Shown: positions 1-8,153, counted from the first letter of the stretch. The stretch is 64,000 bases of DNA from Lachnospiraceae bacterium UBA7143 (GCA_002491905.1 DKWV01000024.1:1-64000); one strand, 5' to 3'. Translations and numbers: made by a program. The notes: generated from the sequence alone by a model not told the origin.

Positions 1-291
1 ACACAAACTATTTTACACTACCAAATATGCAGTTATGCACATTTCCATGATGCAAGGAAAGGATTTAGGATATGATTGATTCAGTATGCATATATTCAGT
101 CTAATTTATATCAGTATTGTTACATTCCGATTTTCGGAATTCAAGAAGTCAAAAAAATAGACTTCAAGAGTTCCGGTGTTTGAAATACAGTGAAAACATT
201 GTGTTATTTAAAGGTGGTCAGAAAATGAAGCAAATGAATGGTATTTTTATTGCATATCGGTAAGATATGATCCATAATTCACTATTTCGTT
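1..291. other. Non-coding stretch downstream of the LysR gene
   Basis: I see no convincing gene here. There is a perfect 7-bp inverted repeat with a 3-nt loop at 124-140 (ATTCCGA / TCGGAAT). A 12-codon open frame starts at 225 behind AAGGTGG (211-217) and stops at 263; it is too short to call and may be the remnant of a gene start. The DNA is AT-rich. Confidence 0.4.
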
Positions 292-1164
292 TTAGAAACT
301 ATTTTTCAGTTCTTTAAGCAAGCGTTCTGCAATAGGAGTAAATACTTGATTTTTTTTCCAGATTAAAAACATTTTTGTTTCAAGTTTTGGTGTAAGTGGA
401 CGAAATGTAAGCCCGCTGTTTTGACTTGTATCAATTATATGTTCAAAAGTTAAAAGATACCCCAGCCCCTCTTTTACAAACATGGAACCATTATAGGACA
501 GACGGAACGATCCTTCGAGATGCAGCTCGTCCATTTTGTTTCCGCACCATTTGGAAATATCATGATTCCAACCCTGTTCTGAACAGAATAGCGAAAGTCC
601 GATTAAGTCATCAGCACATACAGCCTGCTTTTTTGCCAGTGGACAGTCTTGTGGCATGACGATGCCCCATACATCAGATTCGGGAAAAGTGAGGTAATGG
701 TACTTTGTTGTATTTGGTTCCTGCGCCACTACTGCAAAATCTATGATTCCTTTATCCAGTTTTTCTGTAACCTGCTCAGTGTCACCACTGGTTATATGGT
801 AATGCAGGTCAGGGTAGGTGTTCTTGAATGTTTTGATTGCGGCGGCAAGATGCTTGACTTGATAAGATTCTGCCAAACCTAAGTAGACATCTCCTCCTAA
901 TACATCGTCCAATGTGAGAAATTCTGCGGTAATCTTGTCCGCCATTTTTACCAAATCTTCCGCTCGTTTTCGTAATAGAATACCTTCCTCTGTAAGCTGG
1001 ATGCTGAAACTGTGCCGCAGGAACAGTTTCTTACCAAGCTCATCTTCCAGAGCTTTTAATTGTTTTGAAAGTGTAGGTTGGGTGACGTGGAGCAATTCTG
1101 CTGCGCGTGTCATATTTTCTTCTCTTGCCACTGCAAGAAAATATCTCATTGTTCTTAATTCCAT
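292..1164 (-). CDS. LysR-family transcriptional regulator
   Basis: A 290-residue protein of normal LysR length. The N-terminal winged helix-turn-helix (about residues 1-60) carries the family pattern TRAAELLHVTQPTLSKQLK followed by LEDELGKKLFLR. The rest matches the periplasmic-binding-protein-like effector domain. The ATG at 1164 follows GGAGGGG at a good distance. The gene is divergent from the redox cluster that begins near 1280, the usual arrangement when a LysR protein controls its neighbour in response to a small co-inducer. I infer that it regulates that cluster; the inducer cannot be read from sequence. Confidence 0.9.
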   Translation of the reverse strand: MELRTMRYFLAVAREENMTRAAELLHVTQPTLSKQLKALEDELGKKLFLRHSFSIQLTEEGILLRKRAEDLVKMADKITAEFLTLDDVLGGDVYLGLAESYQVKHLAAAIKTFKNTYPDLHYHITSGDTEQVTEKLDKGIIDFAVVAQEPNTTKYHYLTFPESDVWGIVMPQDCPLAKKQAVCADDLIGLSLFCSEQGWNHDISKWCGNKMDELHLEGSFRLSYNGSMFVKEGLGYLLTFEHIIDTSQNSGLTFRPLTPKLETKMFLIWKKNQVFTPIAERLLKELKNSF

Positions 1165-1195
1165 ATATTCCCCTCCTGTGACATTCTAAAAATTC

Positions 1196-1249
1196 ATATC
1201 ATGATATAAATTATAGCCATTAGCGAAATAAAAATCAAGAGGATATAAT
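1196..1249 (+). promoter_or_regulatory. Promoter and palindromic operator candidate of the redox cluster
   Basis: A perfect 12-bp palindrome (ATATCATGATAT, 1196-1207) lies in the divergent gap. Just downstream is a consensus -10 TATAAT (1244-1249), 17 bp from a poor -35 (TAGCGA, 1221-1226). A strong -10 with a weak -35 behind a palindrome fits activation by the divergently encoded LysR protein. This is inference from spacing and symmetry only. Confidence 0.45.
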
Positions 1250-1332
1250 ATAAACATAGCAGGAAGGGAGGCGGTCATACGGATGATATTATTCAAACTT
1301 TAGAAAATGCAGGATGTGGTTCAGAAACAATC

Positions 1333-1530
1333 ATGGAAGTTTGTAGACTGTATGCTAATGGACAGTTTCAGGATGCTGTTAAAACACTGCGGAAACACCG
1401 TTGCATTCTGATGGACAGACTGCATGAAAGTCAGGAACGGGTTGACTGTCTTGATTTTTTAGTCTGGCGTATGAAAAAAGCAATAAATAATGAAAAAAAT
1501 CAATGTAAAAAGAAAGAGAGGTATATGTAA
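1333..1530 (+). CDS. Small conserved-type protein, first gene of the redox cluster; true start uncertain
   Basis: From the ATG at 1333 this encodes 65 residues, mostly helical, with the pattern CILMDRLHESQERVDCLDFL. I recognise this as a type of small uncharacterised protein seen near flavodoxin genes in Clostridia but know no function. Protein-like sequence (DDIIQTLENAGCGSETI) continues in frame upstream to about 1282, directly behind a strong AGGGAGGCGG site (1264-1273). The codon at the expected start position is ACG (1279), so the natural start is either non-standard or lost. The gene ends 1 base before the next start, so it is probably co-transcribed with the hydrolase. Confidence 0.5.
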   Translation: MEVCRLYANGQFQDAVKTLRKHRCILMDRLHESQERVDCLDFLVWRMKKAINNEKNQCKKKERYM

Positions 1531-1531
1531 A

Positions 1532-2533
1532 ATGGCAGATACTGTAAAACTGGAGTTAACAAATGAATGGGATAAGACTTTCCCGAAAAGTGAAAAGGTG
1601 AATCACCGCAAGGTGACATTCCATAACCGCTATGGATTTACACTGGCGGCAGATCTTTACGAACCCAAAGAGGCTGAGGGCAGGCTGGCGGCTATTGCGG
1701 TATGTGGTCCCTTTGGCGCAGTAAAGGAGCAGGCTGCGGGTCTGTATGCCCAGACAATGGCAGAGCGTGGTTTCCTTACGATTGCATTCGATCCGTCTTT
1801 CACGGGCGAGAGCAGCGGGGAACCCCGGTATATGGCATCTCCCGACATCAACACGGAAGATTTTCAGGCGGCGGTAGATTTCCTTTCCCTGCAGGACAAT
1901 GTTGATCCGGAGAAGATCGGAATTATCGGAATCTGCGGCTGGGGCGGCCTGGCTCTGAATGCCGCGGCACTGGATACCCGGATCAAGGCGACGGTTGCCT
2001 CTACCATGTATGATATGGCCCGTGTCAATGCAAACGGATATTTTGATTCCGAGGATTCCGCTGATGCGAGATATGAAAAGAAAAAGGCAATGAACGCGCA
2101 GCGGATTACTGATTATAAAAATGGCAGCTATACATTGGGCGGCGGCGTTGTCGATCCGCTTCCGGAGGGCGCGCCTTTCTATGTGGCAGATTATCATGAT
2201 TATTATAAGACTGACCGCGGCTACCATAAGCGTTCCCTGAATTCCAACGGGGGCTGGAATGCGATTGGCTGTATGTCCTTTATGAACCAGCCAATCCTGA
2301 AATACAGCAATGAGATCCGCAGTGCTGTTCTGGTGATGCATGGTGAAAAGGCACATTCCTGCTATTTCAGTCGTGATGCATATGCGGCTATGGTAAAGGA
2401 TAATCCTTATGCGGATAATAAAGAACTGCTGATTATTCCGGAGGCTGTTCATACGGATCTCTATGATGGGGGTAGCAAAAATGCAATCCCGTTTGACAAA
2501 CTGGAGCAGTTCTTTGAAAAAAACTTGAAATAA
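1532..2533 (+). CDS. Alpha/beta hydrolase (dienelactone-hydrolase / YcjY-like)
   Basis: A 333-residue alpha/beta-hydrolase-fold protein. The nucleophile elbow reads GICGWGG (about residues 133-139), so the nucleophile would be Cys135 rather than serine, as in dienelactone hydrolases. A late VMHGEKAHSCYF segment and a C-terminal PEAVHTDLYD supply the likely acid and histidine. I chose the ATG at 1532, behind AGAGAGG (1514-1521); an in-frame ATG at 1490 lies inside the upstream gene. No signal peptide is seen, so it is cytoplasmic. Substrate unknown; its neighbours suggest a role in reductive or detoxification metabolism. Confidence 0.75.
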   Translation: MADTVKLELTNEWDKTFPKSEKVNHRKVTFHNRYGFTLAADLYEPKEAEGRLAAIAVCGPFGAVKEQAAGLYAQTMAERGFLTIAFDPSFTGESSGEPRYMASPDINTEDFQAAVDFLSLQDNVDPEKIGIIGICGWGGLALNAAALDTRIKATVASTMYDMARVNANGYFDSEDSADARYEKKKAMNAQRITDYKNGSYTLGGGVVDPLPEGAPFYVADYHDYYKTDRGYHKRSLNSNGGWNAIGCMSFMNQPILKYSNEIRSAVLVMHGEKAHSCYFSRDAYAAMVKDNPYADNKELLIIPEAVHTDLYDGGSKNAIPFDKLEQFFEKNLK

Positions 2534-2543
2534 CGGGGTATTT

Positions 2544-3083
2544 ATGATGAAAATAGCCATTTTGAGGGGAAGCCCCTGCAGGAATGGATCATCCAATCTC
2601 CTTGCAGATAATTTTATTAGGGGAGCCGGGGAAAATGGGCATGAAATCATTGATATTGACGTGGCACGTGCGGATATTCATCCTTGTACTGGCTGCAAGG
2701 CTTGTGGCTTTGATGGAAAACCATGCCCTCTGGATGATGCAATGGCAGAAATCAAAGAACAGATACTAATGGCAGATATGCTGGTATTTGTTACACCGTT
2801 GTATTATTTTGGAATGTCTGCACAGCTTAAAATGTGTCTGGACAGATGCTGTTCCATCAACCTGCAGGTTACAGCAAAGCATATGAAATCTGCTTTGCTG
2901 GCATCGGCATGGAATGAAGATGACTGGACAATGACTGCTCTGGAAATCCATTATGAGGCACTATGCAAGTATTTGAATTTTGAGGATAAAGGTGTGGTTC
3001 TTGGAATTGGCTGCGGTACAATAGAAAAAACAAGGGAATCCCATTTCCCTCAAATGGCGTATCAGCTTGCCAAAGCGTTATAA
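2544..3083 (+). CDS. Flavodoxin-fold NAD(P)H-dependent FMN reductase family protein
   Basis: A 179-residue flavodoxin-like protein. The N-terminal MMKIAILRGSPCRNGSSNLL is the phosphate-binding loop for FMN. The HPCTGCKACGFDGKPCPLDD segment (about residues 47-66) has the spaced cysteines seen in iron-sulfur flavoprotein relatives and could hold a cluster or redox cysteines. TPLYYFGMSAQLKMCLDR is a typical second flavin-contact region. It starts 10 bases after the hydrolase stop, so it is in the same operon, and a strong terminator follows at 3092. Likely a cytoplasmic flavin-dependent reductase; acceptor unknown. Confidence 0.8.
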   Translation: MMKIAILRGSPCRNGSSNLLADNFIRGAGENGHEIIDIDVARADIHPCTGCKACGFDGKPCPLDDAMAEIKEQILMADMLVFVTPLYYFGMSAQLKMCLDRCCSINLQVTAKHMKSALLASAWNEDDWTMTALEIHYEALCKYLNFEDKGVVLGIGCGTIEKTRESHFPQMAYQLAKAL

Positions 3084-3091
3084 TGCAGCAG

Positions 3092-3129
3092 CGGGATGCC
3101 GTGTGCCAGTTGGCAGGCATCCCGTTTTT
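3092..3129 (+). terminator. Intrinsic terminator after the first flavodoxin-fold gene
   Basis: Perfect 9-bp arms CGGGATGCC (3092-3100) and GGCATCCCG (3116-3124) are followed by five T (3125-3129). It separates the hydrolase/reductase genes from the next set, so the genes from 3243 may have their own promoter or rely on read-through. Confidence 0.8.
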
Positions 3130-3242
3130 AGCGGAAATATTATGGTGCGTGGCATGAAATAAGTAATAGTGAGTTGAAGATATTTCCACATTCTGACGCA
3201 TTGTGCGCGTATGAAAAATATTTGAATTGGAGGAATAATAAT

Positions 3243-3602
3243 ATGTCAACAAAAATCAAGCTTCATTTTGGAAATAAAGTCATTTTGGGAACGTTAAATG
3301 AAAGCACAGCTGCAAAAGAATTTCTGAAACGTCTGCCCTGTACAATTCCTGCCGGGCGGTCTGAATTTGACATATGCGGCACAATGGACAGCCCGCTGCC
3401 CCGGATTAAGGATGAATTGGTAACGGGCTGGCATAATGGCGATATCAGCTATGATGGAACTTACTTTGCTATTCTGTTTGGACATGAGGAGGAATCAGCA
3501 GCTTATGGATTATATTCAAATCTTGGTGTTGTGGACTGCCCACTTTCCGAAATGGAAGCCCTGCATGGACATTATGATATTTTAGTAGAAGTCGCAGAAT
3601 AA
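3243..3602 (+). CDS. Cyclophilin-like fold protein
   Basis: A 119-residue soluble protein starting at the ATG at 3243 behind GGAGG. The pattern (KIKLHFGNKVILGTL early, then GDISYDGTYFAILFGHEE, ending MEALHGHYDILVEV) resembles the cyclophilin-like family of small beta-barrel proteins that often sits beside flavodoxins and aldo/keto reductases in Clostridia. The catalytic residues of true peptidyl-prolyl isomerases are not apparent, so I do not assign that activity. The next gene begins 24 bases downstream. Confidence 0.65.
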   Translation: MSTKIKLHFGNKVILGTLNESTAAKEFLKRLPCTIPAGRSEFDICGTMDSPLPRIKDELVTGWHNGDISYDGTYFAILFGHEEESAAYGLYSNLGVVDCPLSEMEALHGHYDILVEVAE

Positions 3603-3626
3603 TATGCTCGATTTGGAGGAAAAAGT

Positions 3627-4157
3627 ATGAATATTTTAGTTTTAAACGGAAGCCCCCGTCCAAAGGGTAATACGAAACAGATGATAGATGCATTTCGGGA
3701 AGGTGCGGAATCCGCTGGCCATCAGGTGGATGTGATTGATGTATGTAAGAAAAAGATTGCGGGCTGTCTGGCCTGCGAATACTGCCATACAAAAGGAAAC
3801 GGCGTTTGTGTACAGAAAGATGATATGCAGGAAGTCTACTCCCTGCTGGGAGAGGCAGATATGCTCATAATTGCCTCGCCGATTTATTATCACGGTGTTT
3901 CGGGACAGTTAAAATGTACCCTTGACCGTTTCTATTCCGCAGCTTATCCAAGAAAGCCCCGGAATCTGAAAAAAGTCGCTATGATATTAAGTTCTGGCGA
4001 TCCTGAAATGTATGATGGAGCAATGTTCTCATACAAGGGGGATTTTCTGGAATACCTTAGTCTTGAAGATATGGGGGTGTTTACAGCTTACGGTATGGAA
4101 AATGGTTCTGCCTCAAAGTTGAAAGAACTCCGGGATTTTGGGAAAACGCTGAAATAG
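3627..4157 (+). CDS. Flavodoxin family NAD(P)H-dependent oxidoreductase
   Basis: A 176-residue flavodoxin-fold protein, paralogous in layout to the one at 2544. The FMN phosphate loop is NILVLNGSPRPKGNTKQM at the N-terminus. A cysteine group, CKKKIAGCLACEYCHTKGNG (about residues 39-58), and the ASPIYYHGVSGQLKCTLDR loop follow. The RBS GGAGG lies about 7 bases before the ATG. It is cytoplasmic by lack of signal. With its paralogue it gives the cluster two soluble flavin reductases; partners and substrates are not evident. Confidence 0.8.
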   Translation: MNILVLNGSPRPKGNTKQMIDAFREGAESAGHQVDVIDVCKKKIAGCLACEYCHTKGNGVCVQKDDMQEVYSLLGEADMLIIASPIYYHGVSGQLKCTLDRFYSAAYPRKPRNLKKVAMILSSGDPEMYDGAMFSYKGDFLEYLSLEDMGVFTAYGMENGSASKLKELRDFGKTLK

Positions 4158-4176
4158 CGGTAAGAGAGGCTGTGGA

Positions 4177-5214
4177 ATGGAAAAAATATTCAGTCTTGTA
4201 TTCGTTTTCTTATTGGCATTTCTTATGACGGCGTGCAGCCAAAACAGGATGGAGGAAAATGGGGCGGCCGGTGGCGCGGAAACGGCTCCGGCAACAGATA
4301 CCATTGAATCTGCACATGAAACGGGAACTGAGCCTGACCATACAGACAGTGAACCAGCCGCAGAGGAAGAAATTATTGTAAGAGCGGAGTTTGATTTTGA
4401 ATCTAAGACAGTAATGTTAAACAGTGGATATGAGATGCCAATCAATGGCCTTGGAACGTATAGCCTTCATGGTGATGAGTGCATTGATTCTGTGAAATCT
4501 GCGTTATCAAATGGTATCCGCCTTATTGATACTGCTTCTGCTTATGGCAATGAGGAGGAGATCGGGCAGGCAATCAGGGAAGCGGTCAGTGAAGGGATCA
4601 TACGGCGTGAGGATGTATTTGTTACGACTAAAATTTATCCGGGTAATGAGATGGAAAATCCGGCTCAGTCAATTCAGGCATGTCTTGAACGGCTGGATAT
4701 CGGGTATGTGGACCTAATGCTTCTGCATCATCCAGACCCCAATGATGTGGAGGCATACAAAACGATGGAACAATTTGTAAAAGAGGGAAAAATCCGTTCA
4801 ATCGGATTGTCAAACTGGTATGTGGAGGAATTGACAGAGTTTCTGCCGCAGGTGGATACGGTTCCCGCATTGGTCCAGAATGAAATCCACCCATATTATC
4901 AGGAGAATGATGTTATTCCATTTATTCAGGATTTGGGTATCGTAGTACAGGGCTGGTATCCGCTGGGCGGCAGAGGGCATACGGGAGAACTGCTTGGCGA
5001 TCCTGTGATTTCTGAAATTGCCGGGATGCATGGCGTATCTTCTGCTCAGGTAATCTTACGCTGGAATCTACAGAAGGGCGTGGTGGTTATCCCCGGTTCC
5101 AGTAATCCCGACCATATCAAAGAAAATGCCGAATTGTACCATTTCAGCCTGACTGAGGATGAAATGGCACAGATCAATGACCTCGACCGGGGCGAAAAAC
5201 ATGACTGGTATTAA
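4177..5214 (+). CDS. Aldo/keto reductase with a lipoprotein signal peptide
   Basis: 345 residues. The N-terminus is a typical lipoprotein signal ending in LMTAC (Cys20 lipidated), followed by an acidic, low-complexity tether to about residue 68. The remainder is an aldo/keto reductase barrel with the catalytic tetrad present: Asp118 and Tyr123 (LIDTASAYGN), Lys152 (TTKIYPG) and His184 (LLHHP). The C-terminal VIPGSSNPDHIKEN is the NADP-binding region. This family is normally cytoplasmic and needs NAD(P)H, so attachment to the outer membrane face is unexpected. The flavodoxin that follows at 14 bp is also a lipoprotein. Confidence 0.85.
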   Translation: MEKIFSLVFVFLLAFLMTACSQNRMEENGAAGGAETAPATDTIESAHETGTEPDHTDSEPAAEEEIIVRAEFDFESKTVMLNSGYEMPINGLGTYSLHGDECIDSVKSALSNGIRLIDTASAYGNEEEIGQAIREAVSEGIIRREDVFVTTKIYPGNEMENPAQSIQACLERLDIGYVDLMLLHHPDPNDVEAYKTMEQFVKEGKIRSIGLSNWYVEELTEFLPQVDTVPALVQNEIHPYYQENDVIPFIQDLGIVVQGWYPLGGRGHTGELLGDPVISEIAGMHGVSSAQVILRWNLQKGVVVIPGSSNPDHIKENAELYHFSLTEDEMAQINDLDRGEKHDWY

Positions 5215-5227
5215 AGGAGGACTGATA

Positions 5228-5968
5228 ATGAAAAAATTAGTTGGATTATGCATACCTTTGCTGCTTGCGATTGCTATGTTAAGTGGCTGTGGCAAAGATT
5301 CTTCTGGCAGCAACTCTGCCACTGGATCAGGCAGGCAGCAATCGGAGAAAAATACAGAAACAACAGTTTCAAACAAAACGGAGGATTCTGATCATATGGA
5401 TTCTAATGCCACGGCAAAAAAACTGGTTGTATATTTTTCCATGCCGGAAACCACTAATCCGGAGAATATGTCGCGGGAGGAAGAACTCAGTACCGTTGTG
5501 ATTGATGGTGAGGTATTGGGAAATACACAATATGTTGCTTATATAATCGCAGAAAATATAGGGGCAGATATTTTCCGGATTGAACCGATAACACCCTACC
5601 CGCTGAATCATTCGGAACTTGAAGATATTGCGCAGAAGGAGCAGGCGGAGAACTTCCGGCCTGAAATTTCTGGAACTGTGGAGAATATAGACCAATATGA
5701 CATCATCTTTTTTGGTTTCCCTAACTGGTATTATGACATGCCAATGATTATGTACAGCTTTCTTGATCAATACGATTTGGCAGGAAAAACAGTGGTTCCT
5801 TTTGTTACATCCGGCGCAAGTGGTTTTTCAGATGCAATCAACACGATCAAGGATATGGAGCCGGATGCGGATGTAGTTACAGACGGTCTTTCCATATTAC
5901 GCAAGGAGGTGCAGGATTCAGAATCTGATATTATTGACTGGTTGGCAGATAAAGGTTTTATTCAGTAA
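5228..5968 (+). CDS. Lipoprotein flavodoxin
   Basis: 246 residues starting at the ATG at 5228, behind AAAGGAGG. The signal peptide ends in LSGC with Cys21 as the lipidation site, then a Ser/Asn/Thr-rich tether of about 40 residues. The flavodoxin domain follows: the phosphate loop is KLVVYFSMPETTN, a divergent form with Pro-Glu where Gly is usual, and FGFPNWYYDMPMIMYSF is the second flavin loop. The protein should sit on the outer face of the membrane. It lies between the lipoprotein aldo/keto reductase and a His-rich membrane protein, suggesting an extracytoplasmic redox chain; that role is inferred. Confidence 0.85.
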   Translation: MKKLVGLCIPLLLAIAMLSGCGKDSSGSNSATGSGRQQSEKNTETTVSNKTEDSDHMDSNATAKKLVVYFSMPETTNPENMSREEELSTVVIDGEVLGNTQYVAYIIAENIGADIFRIEPITPYPLNHSELEDIAQKEQAENFRPEISGTVENIDQYDIIFFGFPNWYYDMPMIMYSFLDQYDLAGKTVVPFVTSGASGFSDAINTIKDMEPDADVVTDGLSILRKEVQDSESDIIDWLADKGFIQ

Positions 5969-5988
5969 ATTGATGGGAGGCAGCAGAT

Positions 5989-6672
5989 ATGAAACAGAAT
6001 ACAATTTTGAAAATAGTGGTTGATATTGGCATGACAGTTTTGCTGCTGCTTCTAATGACCTATGAACTGATTGGTGAAGCAATGCATGAATGGCTTGGAA
6101 TTGGAATGTTTGGGCTTTTTATCATCCACCATATTTTGAATCGAAAATGGATTCGGAGTATTGTAAAAGGAAAATATACGCCTCTACGCCTATGGCAGAC
6201 AGTTCTTGTTATTGGAATCCTGCTAACAATGGCTGGTTCCATGTATAGTGGGATAATTCTTTCCAAACATGTGCTGTCATTTCTACCGATAAAAGGGGGA
6301 CAAAGTTTGGCCAGAAATGTTCACATGATTTCCGCATATTGGGGATTTGTGCTGATGTCACTTCATCTTGGCTTGCATTGGGTCATGATGATAGGAATGG
6401 CAAAACGGTTTGTAAAGGAAGTTCCAATTCTTTTAATATGGCTGCTTCGAGGTATTACAGTTCTTGTTGCAGGATATGGGGTATATGCTTTTATACAAAG
6501 AGAAATCGGACAGTATATGCTTTTGAAAAATGAGTATGTATTTTTCGATTTTCAGGAGCCACTGATTTTCTTTCTTGCAGATTATATAGCGGTTATGGTC
6601 TTGCTTGTGTGTATAAATCATTTCTTTTCTAAGGGGATGAGATATGTCGCACAGAAACGAAAAGCAGTATAA
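5989..6672 (+). CDS. DUF4405-type membrane protein, probable b-type cytochrome
   Basis: 227 residues with about six transmembrane helices. Histidines lie inside or at the ends of helices: His33 (AMHEWLG), His47/His48 (FIIHHIL), His112 (RNVHMIS), His126 and His130 (SLHLGLHW). Paired helix histidines of this kind are the usual bis-histidine haem ligands in DUF4405/cytochrome-b-like proteins, so I infer transmembrane electron transfer. It is the last gene of the redox cluster, 20 bp after the lipoprotein flavodoxin, which makes it the natural membrane electron donor for that protein. No direct evidence of haem binding. Confidence 0.7.
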   Translation: MKQNTILKIVVDIGMTVLLLLLMTYELIGEAMHEWLGIGMFGLFIIHHILNRKWIRSIVKGKYTPLRLWQTVLVIGILLTMAGSMYSGIILSKHVLSFLPIKGGQSLARNVHMISAYWGFVLMSLHLGLHWVMMIGMAKRFVKEVPILLIWLLRGITVLVAGYGVYAFIQREIGQYMLLKNEYVFFDFQEPLIFFLADYIAVMVLLVCINHFFSKGMRYVAQKRKAV

Positions 6673-7026
6673 AAACAGATTATTATTCAGAAAATTAAAT
6701 GTATGAACATTGTGTGTTGACGAGGGAAAGGATATTGCAGAAAAAGATGATTGATTAGCATGGAAATGTGCTAATAGTTTTAAGATACAAATTGGAGAGA
6801 ATTATGATAAAAGAATATGGGAATGTACGAAAGTGTACAAAGAAAAATACCGACAGATTGTTGCACATAAAGGTGTATCGTGATGAAGCAAAAACTTCTA
6901 AGCGATACACCTTTTTTAATGTCGAATTTTGTGCGTTTTCAAATTTTTTTGCGTTTATCTTTTCGGAGATTTGCAAAGAAAAGCAAGCTGATGAAATGTT
7001 GATCCGGCAAAGGCTACACGTTCAGT
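6673..7026 (+). other. Gap between redox cluster and mobile element, with terminator
   Basis: No convincing gene. A 12-bp perfect inverted repeat (AAAGGTGTATCG, 6869-6880; CGATACACCTTT, 6903-6914) with an inner GAAG/CTTC pairing and a T run to 6917 is a good plus-strand terminator. In mobilizable elements a relaxase gene usually follows mobC on its strand, which would place it here or further left; it is absent. The left border of the element is therefore probably within this gap. Confidence 0.6.
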
Positions 7027-7368
7027 TTACTGTTTCATGTAAGGCTGTTTTGAGAGCATGGACTTTTGTGTATTCCATACTTGTTTCATCAGCTCTTTGA
7101 CTTGCTTAACATCGGCGGCATAGACGTTTCCTGTGGCATTCATGCGCTTTGCTATCTGGTTCAGATTATTCCCGATTTTTCCGAGTGCAGCATTGTATTC
7201 TCGAAGTTCGGAGTAGTCAATGTCATAGACAAAACCGTACAGAATTTGGCGGCGCAGGAAAGCAGATTTGCTTTTCATGCCGGAGGCTTTTACTTTCTGC
7301 TCAAGTATGTACTGCTCATCGTCGCTTAGATATATTTTAAGCTCGTTTTTTCGTTCTCTGTTTGCCAT
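7027..7368 (-). CDS. mobC: MobC-like relaxosome accessory protein
   Basis: 113 residues with the N-terminal pattern RKNELKIYLSDDEQYILEQK and SAFLRRQIL, a ribbon-helix-helix-like DNA-binding start, followed by the MobC core NAALGKIGNNLNQIAKRMN and a C-terminal helix. MobC proteins bind near oriT and help the relaxase open it. The gene reads leftward, away from the replication genes, with a hairpin-rich candidate oriT at its 5' side. The relaxase gene that normally follows is missing, so this protein probably has no cognate partner in cis. Confidence 0.8.
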   Translation of the reverse strand: MANRERKNELKIYLSDDEQYILEQKVKASGMKSKSAFLRRQILYGFVYDIDYSELREYNAALGKIGNNLNQIAKRMNATGNVYAADVKQVKELMKQVWNTQKSMLSKQPYMKQ

Positions 7369-7500
7369 TTTTAATGTCCTTTCTGTAATGGATTGATGAA
7401 AGTATTTTACACAATCTTCTGTTCCGTTAAGGGGGATATTTGTGCAAAAAAATGAGTGAAAAAATCAGAAATTCCGGCAGGACATTTTGTGAATTTTTAA

Positions 7501-7690
7501 GCGCAGAGGGGGCTAGGGGGAGGCTTCCCCCTACAAGCATTTTTTCAAGTTTCCGCCTTTGGGAAAATTGGAAAAAATCAGCCTGTGAGGGAACACAGGC
7601 AGTGCTTGCTATGACGTTATACCGACTTTTTCGGCAGCACTGATAAATACGGGATTTGTTCAGAAAAAAGCCGGTATAACTTTTACCGTT
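7501..7690. other. Candidate oriT region with clustered inverted repeats
   Basis: The 424-bp gap between mobC and the divergent HTH gene (7369-7792) holds no gene but several perfect inverted repeats. They are TAGGGGGA/TCCCCCTA (7514-7521/7526-7533, 4-nt loop), GCCTGTG/CACAGGC (7581-7587/7594-7600), and GTTATACCG/CGGTATAAC (7616-7624/7672-7680), with a small CCGA/TCGG hairpin inside. Clustered hairpins at the 5' side of mobC are where the transfer origin of mobilizable elements usually lies. A TATAAT-like -10 for the HTH gene is at about 7751. The nick site cannot be assigned by eye. Confidence 0.45.
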
Positions 7691-7792
7691 TTTGAAAAAA
7701 TAACCAAACTTTTTTGAGGAAGGTAGCCATAGGGGGAACATTACTTTTTCTATAATACCCACAGGGAATCAAACAGCGGAAGGAGGTGAAAC

Positions 7793-8131
7793 ATGAAAGA
7801 CAACGCATTCCAGCGGCGGCGTGATATCGAGCGTATGCTGCTGTCGGGGAAAAAGCTGACCACATCGGAAATGATGAAGATGTACGGTGTCGGCAGGAAA
7901 GCCATACGCAGGGATTTTGACATCATAGGCGAAGAACTTCCTGTTATCGCAAGACAGGGATATGACGGCGGCTATCTCCTTGCGGACGGTGTGGGGCAGC
8001 ACCAGAACACGCTCACGCAGGAACAGTTGGAATGCTTGGAGAAAATGGCTGTGACCTGTGGTTCAGAGGACAGAAAGATAGTCCTGTCAATCATACATGA
8101 ATTTGGACCATACTGCGAAAGTTTTACATAG
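7793..8131 (+). CDS. HTH-domain regulator of the mobile element (first copy)
   Basis: 112 residues behind a strong AAGGAGG. The N-terminal half is a DeoR/HTH_11-type winged helix: RRRDIERMLLSGKKLTTSEM, then VGRKAIRRDFDIIGEELPV, ending in a GYDGGYLLAD wing. The short C-terminus (TLTQEQLECLEKM and a GSEDRKIVLSIIHEFG helix) resembles that of its neighbour at 8154, so the two look like an ancient duplication. Such pairs sit ahead of the replication genes in related elements and probably regulate them. No ligand domain is present. Confidence 0.7.
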   Translation: MKDNAFQRRRDIERMLLSGKKLTTSEMMKMYGVGRKAIRRDFDIIGEELPVIARQGYDGGYLLADGVGQHQNTLTQEQLECLEKMAVTCGSEDRKIVLSIIHEFGPYCESFT

Positions 8132-8153
8132 AAAAAGTGACGGGAGGCGTGGC

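Noticed and set aside
1556..2650. Long minus-strand open frame opposite the alpha/beta hydrolase.
   Set aside because: It lies wholly antisense to a well-supported gene, has no recognisable motif and shows the composition expected of an antisense shadow.
4177..5214. Lipoprotein signal on the aldo/keto reductase as an artefact of a wrong start.
   Set aside because: The start is 20 bases after the previous stop and gives a textbook signal peptide. An internal start would leave the tether unexplained.
6755..7100. Short frames on both strands in the gap left of mobC, considered as relaxase remnants.
   Set aside because: No relaxase motif is visible, and they overlap the terminator hairpin.
7501..7690. 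Inverted repeats considered as a CRISPR array.
   Set aside because: The repeats differ from each other and have no regular spacer-repeat pattern. No cas genes are in the window.
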